In this document: positions 58,836 through 64,000 of the stretch, in pieces
How the letters are laid out: each line of letters opens with the position of its first letter
How positions within the stretch are numbered: position 1 is the first letter of the stretch
From: Mycolicibacterium aurum
Lineage (GTDB): Bacteria; Actinomycetota; Actinomycetes; Mycobacteriales; Mycobacteriaceae
Length of the DNA stretch: 64,000 bases
Assembly: GCA_900078775.1 (NCBI GenBank)
Contig: LT549889.1
Span: forward strand, 930,001-994,000
Direction: 5' to 3'
Notes under the pieces: generated by a model
The model's database searches: none
Told to the model about the DNA's origin: nothing
The model's input: only the letters and a program-made list of their open reading frames with translations
Made by a program: the position numbers and the translations under genes

Positions 58836-59013
58836 CGTGCGGCCACGGACTCTCCAGGGCTCGGCGCGCGTCCTCGTGGTGCCGCGCGATCCGGTCGCCG
58901 CGCACGTGACCTACGTCGCGGACCGACGGCCGCCACAACTGGTCACCCAGCGTGCACGGACACGTCACGCAGTCGTCGCGGCCCGGCCGCCCGAGCCCGC
59001 GACGGTGCTCGGT

Positions 59014-59867
59014 ATGAGCACCGCATCCGTCCTCATCCCCGCCGCGGACCTCGACCGGGCGGCCCGCGCTACACCCTGCTGCTGTCCACCGACCCGGCGC
59101 ACATCGACGCCGCCCAGCGCCTGCGCCACGACGTGTTCAGCACCGAACCCGGCTTCGCGCTGGACGCCGGCGACGGCCGCGACGCCGACCACTTCGACCA
59201 GTTCTGCGATCACCTGCTGGTCCGCGACGACACCTCCGGCGAGCTCGTCGGCTGCTACCGGATGCTGCCGCCGCCAGGGGCGATCGCCGCGGGCGGGCTC
59301 TACACCGCCACCGAATTCGACATCCGCGCGTTGGACGCGCTGCGGCCCTCGCTGGTGGAGATGGGCCGCGCCGTGGTGCGCACCGAGCACCGCCACGGCG
59401 GCGTGGTGCTGCTGATGTGGGCCGGCATCCTGGCCTACCTGGAGCGCTGCGGCTACGAGTACGTCACCGGCTGCGTGTCCGTGCCGACGCACCCCGCCGG
59501 CGGGCTGGAGCGAAGCGACTCGGGGAATGTCTCCGGGGAGGCGCCCGGCAGCCTGCTGCGCGGGGTGCGTGACGTCGTGCGGCGGCGGCACAGCGCGCCC
59601 ACCGAGCTGACCGTGCGGCCGTACCGCCCGGTGGTCATCGGCGGCCGCAGCCTCGACCAGATCGCGCCCCCGGACCGGGTCGTGCTGCCCGCCCTGATGC
59701 GGGGATACCTGCGCCTCGGGGCGCAGGTATGCGGCGAACCCGCCCACGACCCGGACTTCGGGGTCGGCGACTTCCCGGCCCTGCTGGACAAGAGCCGCGC
59801 CGACGTCCGCTACCTCAAGCGGCTGCGATCGGTATCGCAGGCCGCCGACCTGACGGCCGGTCAGTGA
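59014..59867 (+). CDS. GNAT/OlsB-like acyltransferase (Rv3027c homologue, frameshifted near the start)
   Basis: This is an ornithine-acyl-ACP acyltransferase-like protein. The ATG at 59014 gives MSTASVLIPAADLDR, and the main frame resumes as RYTLLLSTDPAHIDAAQRLR. Adding one G to the run near 59060 joins them into about 284 residues. Family features include LVGCYRMLPPPGAIAAGG, FDIRALDALRPSLVEMGRA and the C-terminal PDFGVGDFPALLDK. A segment LERSDSGNVSGEAPG within the gene may be an inserted palindromic repeat. Its stop overlaps the next gene by 4 bp. Confidence 0.83.
59508..59519 (-). repeat. Second copy of the 12-mer palindromic repeat
   Basis: GAGCGAAGCGAC is the reverse complement of the 12-mer at 44874-44885. 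It starts a segment (LERSDSGNVSGEAPG) of the acyltransferase that I do not recall in M. tuberculosis Rv3027c, which suggests an in-frame insertion. Confidence 0.35.
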
Positions 59868-60709
59868 CGGTCGCCCCGCACCCGTGGCTGCCCAAGGCGT
59901 CCTGCGACGCCGGCTGCATGCGCGCCGGTGCCGCGCCCCGGGGCTCCCGGCCCGCGATCTGGACCCGCAGCACCCTGCGTATCACCGGCGCGGTGCTGCT
60001 GCTGCTCGCGGTGCCCCTGCTGGCGGTGCCGCTACCGGGGCGCTCCCACCTGCAGCGCGGCTACTGCCGGCTGATGCTGCGCTGCGTCGGGGTGCGGATC
60101 ACGGTCTCCGGCGGACCGATCCGCAACCTGCGCGGGGTCCTGGTGGTCAGCGGGCACGTCTCCTGGCTGGACGTCTTCACCATCGGGGCGGTGCTGCCCG
60201 GATCGTTCGTCGCCCGGGCCGACCTGATCGACTGGCCGGCGTTCGGCGTCATCGCCCGCCTCATGAAGGTCATCCCGATCGAGCGGGAGAACCTGCGACG
60301 GCTGCCCGCCGTGGTCGGCGCGGTGGCCGCCCGGCTGCGCGCTGGCCAGACCGTGGTGGCCTTCCCGGAGGGCACCACCTGGTGCGGACTGGGTTACGGG
60401 CGGTTCCGGCCGGCCATGTTCCAGGCGGCGGTCGACGCCGGCCGCCCAGTGCAGCCGCTGCGGCTGACCTACCACCACCGCGACGGTCGCCCCTCGACCG
60501 TGCCCGCCTATATCGGCGACGACACCCTGCTCGAATCGGTGCGGCGGATCGTCACCGCACGCCGCACGGTGGCGCACGTGCAGGTGCAGTCCCTGGAGCT
60601 GCCCGGCACGGACCGGCGCGACCTCACCGCCCGCTGCGAGGCGGCCGTGCGGGGCGCCGCCGGAGGTGACGTGGCCCACGCCGCGGCGCGCCCCGTGCTG
60701 GTGGCCTGA
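59864..60709 (+). CDS. PlsC-like lysophospholipid acyltransferase (Rv3026c homologue)
   Basis: This 281-residue acyltransferase has a membrane span at about residues 44-62 and the PlsC motifs: HVSWLD (HX4D active site), VIPIERENL, and [11 protein letters not shown]. It would acylate a lysophospholipid or a similar lipid. Together with the upstream OlsB-like enzyme it may make an ornithine-type lipid, since OlsB and OlsA act in sequence in other bacteria; that is inference. The start overlaps the previous stop (GTGA). Confidence 0.87.
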   Translation: MTVAPHPWLPKASCDAGCMRAGAAPRGSRPAIWTRSTLRITGAVLLLLAVPLLAVPLPGRSHLQRGYCRLMLRCVGVRITVSGGPIRNLRGVLVVSGHVSWLDVFTIGAVLPGSFVARADLIDWPAFGVIARLMKVIPIERENLRRLPAVVGAVAARLRAGQTVVAFPEGTTWCGLGYGRFRPAMFQAAVDAGRPVQPLRLTYHHRDGRPSTVPAYIGDDTLLESVRRIVTARRTVAHVQVQSLELPGTDRRDLTARCEAAVRGAAGGDVAHAAARPVLVA

Positions 60710-60756
60710 CCTCGACGGACGGGACGCAGCCGGTCGGCGGCTATCCTGGACAGGCC

Positions 60757-61944
60757 ATGACCGCCGCATACCTGGATCACGCCGCCACCACCCCGATGCA
60801 CCCGGCTGCCATCGAGGCGATGACCGCTGCGCTGGCCCTGGTGGGCAACGCGTCCTCGCTGCACACCTCCGGGCGCGCCGCGCGGCGCCGGATGGAGGAG
60901 GCGCGCGAGACGCTGGCCGGTCTGCTGGGCGCCCGCCCCTCCGAGGTGATCTTCACCGCCGGCGGCACCGAGTCCGACAATCTGGCCATCAAGGGCATCT
61001 ACTGGGCCCGCCGCGACGCCGCACCGCAGCGCCGCCGCATCGTGACCACCCCTGTCGAACACCACGCCGTGCTCGACGCCGTGGAATGGCTGGTCGAACA
61101 CGAGGACGCCGAGGTGACCTGGCTGCCGGTCGACGCGCACGGCGCGGTGTCGGCCGCCGACCTTCGAGACGTGGTCCAGAACCACGACGACATCGCCCTG
61201 ATCTCGGTGATGTGGGCCAACAATGAGGTCGGCACCATCCTGCCGATCGCCGAATTGGCCGCAGTGGCAGCAGAATTCGACATCCCCATGCACAGCGACG
61301 CGATCCAGGCGTTCGGGCACATCCCGGTGGAGTTCGCGGGCAGCGGGCTCTCGGCGATGAGCGTGGCGGCGCACAAGTTCGGCGGCCCCGCCGGTGTGGG
61401 CGCGCTGGTGCTGCGTCGCAACACCGCCTGCGTGCCGATCCTGCACGGTGGCGGTCAGGAACGTGACGTGCGTTCGGGCACACCGGATGTCGCCGCCGCG
61501 GTGGCGATGGCCGCTGCGGCCGAGGTGGCCGTCGGCGGGCTGGCCGAGACCGGCGCGCGGGTGCGCGCCCTGCGGGACCGGCTGATCGCCGGTGTGCAGA
61601 CGCTGATCGAGGACGTCGACGTCAACGGCGCAGCCGGGGACGCCCGACTCCCGGGCAACGCCCACTTCACCTTCCGTGGCTGCGAGGGCGACGCCCTGCT
61701 GATGCTGCTGGACGCCAACGGAGTCGAATGCTCGACGGGCTCGGCGTGCACGGCCGGGGTCGCCCAGCCCTCCCACGTGCTCATCGCGATGGGCGCCGAC
61801 CCGGCCACCGCACGCGGATCGCTGCGACTGTCCTTGGGGCACACCAGCACCGACGCCGATGTGGATGCCGCCCTGGACGTGCTGCCCGCCGCCGTCGAGC
61901 GGGCCCGGCAGGCCGCCCTGGCCAGCGCGGGGACGCGACGATGA
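60757..61944 (+). CDS. iscS: Cysteine desulfurase
   Basis: This 395-residue PLP enzyme takes sulfur from cysteine. It starts [12 protein letters not shown], has the PLP region [12 protein letters not shown] with the Lys in [14 protein letters not shown], and the sulfur-carrying Cys in [13 protein letters not shown]. It is IscS (Rv3025c) and overlaps mnmA by 4 bp, so it probably supplies sulfur for tRNA thiolation as well as iron-sulfur clusters. Confidence 0.94.
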   Translation: MTAAYLDHAATTPMHPAAIEAMTAALALVGNASSLHTSGRAARRRMEEARETLAGLLGARPSEVIFTAGGTESDNLAIKGIYWARRDAAPQRRRIVTTPVEHHAVLDAVEWLVEHEDAEVTWLPVDAHGAVSAADLRDVVQNHDDIALISVMWANNEVGTILPIAELAAVAAEFDIPMHSDAIQAFGHIPVEFAGSGLSAMSVAAHKFGGPAGVGALVLRRNTACVPILHGGGQERDVRSGTPDVAAAVAMAAAAEVAVGGLAETGARVRALRDRLIAGVQTLIEDVDVNGAAGDARLPGNAHFTFRGCEGDALLMLLDANGVECSTGSACTAGVAQPSHVLIAMGADPATARGSLRLSLGHTSTDADVDAALDVLPAAVERARQAALASAGTRR

Positions 61945-63007
61945 AGGTTCTGGTCGCGATGAGCGGCGGCGTCGACTCCTCGGTGGCCGCCGCCCGGATG
62001 GTCGACGCCGGCCACGACGTCGTCGGGGTGCACCTGGCGCTGTCGGCGGCCCGGGCACCCTGCGCACCGGATCGCGCGGATGCTGCTCCAAGGAGGACGC
62101 CGGCGATGCCCGACGGGTCGCCGATATCCTCGACATCCCGTTCTACGTCTGGGATTTCGCGGAACGGTTCAAGGAAGAGGTGATCGACGACTTCGTCGAG
62201 TCCTACGCCCGCGGCGAAACCCCCAACCCGTGCGTGAAGTGCAACGAGACCATCAAGTTCTCCGCGCTGTCCGCGCGGGCGCTGGCGCTGGGCTTCGACG
62301 CCGTCGCCACCGGCCACTACGCCCGGCTCGCCGACGGCCGACTGCGCCGCGCGGTCGACCACGACAAGGACCAGTCCTACGTGCTCGGCGTGCTGACCGC
62401 CGAACAGCTGCGCCACGCCCTGTTCCCGATCGGGGACACCCCCAAGTCGGAGATCCGCGCCGAGGCCGCCCGCCGGGGCCTGTCCGTGGCCGACAAGCCC
62501 GACAGCCATGACATCTGCTTCATCCCGTCCGGGGACACCCGGGCGTTCCTCGGCGCCAAGATCGGGGTGCGCCGCGGCGCGGTCGTCGACTCGGCCGGCG
62601 CCGTGCTCGCCGAACACGACGGGGTGCACGGGTTCACCATCGGCCAGCGCAAGGGGCTGGGCATCGCGGGACCGGGCCGCGACGGGCAGCCCCGCTATGT
62701 CACCGGCATCGACGCCGAGACCGGACAGGTGCGGGTCGGTCCCGCCGAGGAGCTGGACGTGTCGACGCTGACCGGGCTGGACCCGGTGTTCACCGGCGGC
62801 ACCCCGCTGACCGGGCCGGTCGAGGGTGTGGTGCAGGTGCGCGCGCACGGCGGCCTGGCCGAGGCGGTCGTCGAACTGCGCGACGGCAAGCTGGTCGCCG
62901 ACCTGCGCACGCCGCTGCGCGGCGTGGCGCCCGGGCAGACCATGGTGCTCTACCGGCCGGATCCGGCCGGCGACGAGGTCCTCGCCAGCGCCACCGTCAC
63001 CCGTTGA
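61941..63007 (+). CDS. mnmA: tRNA 2-thiouridylase MnmA (frameshifted near residue 36)
   Basis: MnmA places sulfur on U34 of tRNAs for Lys, Glu and Gln. The N-terminus [20 protein letters not shown] holds the ATP loop SGGVDSS. The rest reads in another frame from about 62055: [19 protein letters not shown], the nucleophile Cys in [20 protein letters not shown], and the second Cys in [11 protein letters not shown]. Adding one C to the run at 62047-62053 restores about 355 residues. Since the gene is needed for normal growth in most bacteria, this is more likely a sequencing error than a mutation. Confidence 0.9.
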
Positions 63008-63032
63008 CCGGGCATCGAATACGGTTGGCCGC

Positions 63033-64000
63033 GTGAGTCATTTCGCTGCCGCCACCGGTATCGGTTCCTGGCCGGGTACTTCCGTGCGGGAGGCCGCCGA
63101 GATCATCGTGGGGGAGCTGCACACGCTGCCGCATCTGGTCGAGCTGCCGGCCCGCGGGGTGGGCGCGGATCTGATCGGGCGGGCCGGGGCGCTGTTGGTG
63201 GACATCGGCATCGACACCGTGGCGCGGTCCTACCGGATCGCGCCGGGGCGCAGCTCGGTGTTGCGGCGCGCGGTGAGCATGCTCAACGAGGACCTGGACG
63301 CGCTGGAGGAGGCCTGGGAGAAGGCCGGCCTGCCCGGCTCCGGTCGGGTGGTCAAGGTACAGGCGGCCGGACCGATCACACTGGCCGCGCAGCTGGAGTT
63401 GGCCAACGGTCACCGCGCCATCAGCGACCGCGGCGCGCTGCGGGATCTGGCGGGCTCGCTGGCCGAGGGCTGAGCGCACACCGGGCCGAGGTGGCCCGGC
63501 GGTTGGGCACCGAGGTCGTGGTGCAGCTGGACGAGCCGTCCCTGCCGGACGCGCTGGCCGGCCGGCTCGCCGGGGTGACCGGCCTGTCGCCGGTGGCGCC
63601 GCTGGACGAGCAGGTGGCAGCGCCCCTGCTCGACAGCTTCGTCGACGCCGTCGGTGGCGAGGTCGCCTTGCATTGCTGTGCTCCCGGCCTGCCGTGGAAG
63701 CTGTTGCAGCGCAGCGGGTTGCGGGCGTTGTCGGTGGACGTGGCGACGCTGCAGCCCGCCGATCTGGACGGGGTGGGGGAGTTCGTGGAGTCCGGGCGGA
63801 CGGTGTTGCTCGGGGTGCTGCCGGGCACCGCCCAGCAACAGCGTTGGGAGCCCGAACACGTCGCCGAGGCGGCCGCCGCGGTCACCGATCGGCTGGGGTT
63901 TGCGCGCTCGGTGTTGCGCGAGCGGATTGGTATCACGCCTGCCTGCGGGTTGGCCGGCGGGACCGAACGGTGGGCCCGCACCGCGGTCGGTCTGGTGCAG
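63033..64000 (+). CDS. UROD/MetE-like family protein (Rv3015c homologue; frameshifted, 3' end outside the window)
   Basis: This is a TIM-barrel protein related to the C-terminal domain of cobalamin-independent methionine synthase. The GTG at 63033 begins SHFAAATGIGSWPGTSVREA. Near 63465-63472 the frame shifts, and adding one G in GAGGGCTGAG restores LAEGLSAHRAEVARRLG. Later parts include VVVQLDEPSLPDALAG, LHCCAPGLPWKLL and ITPACGLAGGTERWA, which hold likely zinc-binding His/Cys residues. It is too short to be full MetE. The gene runs off the end of the window. Confidence 0.82.

Overview
The window is GC-rich, with GTG and TTG starts common, and its gene order is recognisably mycobacterial. 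Read left to right, the core genes follow the Mycobacterium tuberculosis order Rv3053c back to Rv3024c (nrdH, nrdI, nrdE, Rv3050c, Rv3049c, nrdF2, adhC, fecB, ctaD, serB2, Rv3041c, Rv3040c, echA17, Rv3038c, Rv3037c, TB22.2, Rv3035, Rv3034c, Rv3032, Rv3031, Rv3030, fixA, fixB, Rv3027c, Rv3026c, iscS, mnmA), ending in an Rv3015c-like gene. The interruptions by accessory DNA suggest a fast-growing environmental species (Mycolicibacterium type). Protein identities come from motifs and remembered family sequences, not from a database search.

Layout. 1-3.9 kb: the end of a glycosyltransferase and a cyclase/AAA-ATPase signalling gene. 4.0-7.3 kb: the class Ib ribonucleotide reductase operon nrdHIE, with two NrdR-type boxes and an intrinsic terminator. 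7.3-12.5 kb: an accessory stretch opening with a nucleotidyltransferase/HEPN pair. 12.5-27.4 kb: a compact oxidative gene island with three cytochromes P450, a ferredoxin, five short-chain dehydrogenases (one of the mycofactocin-coupled, carveol-dehydrogenase type), three LLM-class flavin oxidoreductases, a GMC oxidoreductase, a SnoaL-fold protein, a VOC protein and a TetR regulator. Six copies of one 18-bp dyad lie in its promoters and nowhere else that I found, so about fifteen genes appear to form one regulon. 27.4-32.6 kb: a MenJ-like flavoprotein, Rv3050c and Rv3049c homologues and nrdF2, which carries the same NrdR box pair at the same spacing as nrdH. 32.7-36.5 kb: a sensor kinase, two response regulators and a decayed cupin. 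36.5-43.2 kb: adhC, fecB, ctaD, serB2. 43.2-45.6 kb: a MocR regulator with a YczE-type membrane protein. 45.5-50.9 kb: the Rv3041c-TB22.2 run. 50.9-56.8 kb: genes matching the methylglucose lipopolysaccharide (MGLP) cluster. 57-64 kb: electron transfer flavoprotein, acyltransferases, sulfur transfer for tRNA thiolation, and a MetE-like protein running off the end.

How the genes work together. P450 hydroxylation, alcohol oxidation by SDR/GMC enzymes, flavin-dependent oxygenation and a SnoaL step form a plausible route for breaking down a cyclic terpenoid or similar hydrophobic compound; the substrate cannot be read from the sequence. The nrd genes supply deoxyribonucleotides. etfB/etfA pass electrons from acyl-CoA oxidation. 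iscS and mnmA make thiolated tRNA.

Data quality. Five genes conserved across mycobacteria or close to it (echA17, Rv3027c, mnmA, the MetE-like gene and the cyclase/ATPase) are broken by six events, each repaired by adding one G or C to a G/C run. This looks more like base-calling or assembly error than gene decay. Two other loci, a cupin and a SnoaL-fold gene, look truly decayed.
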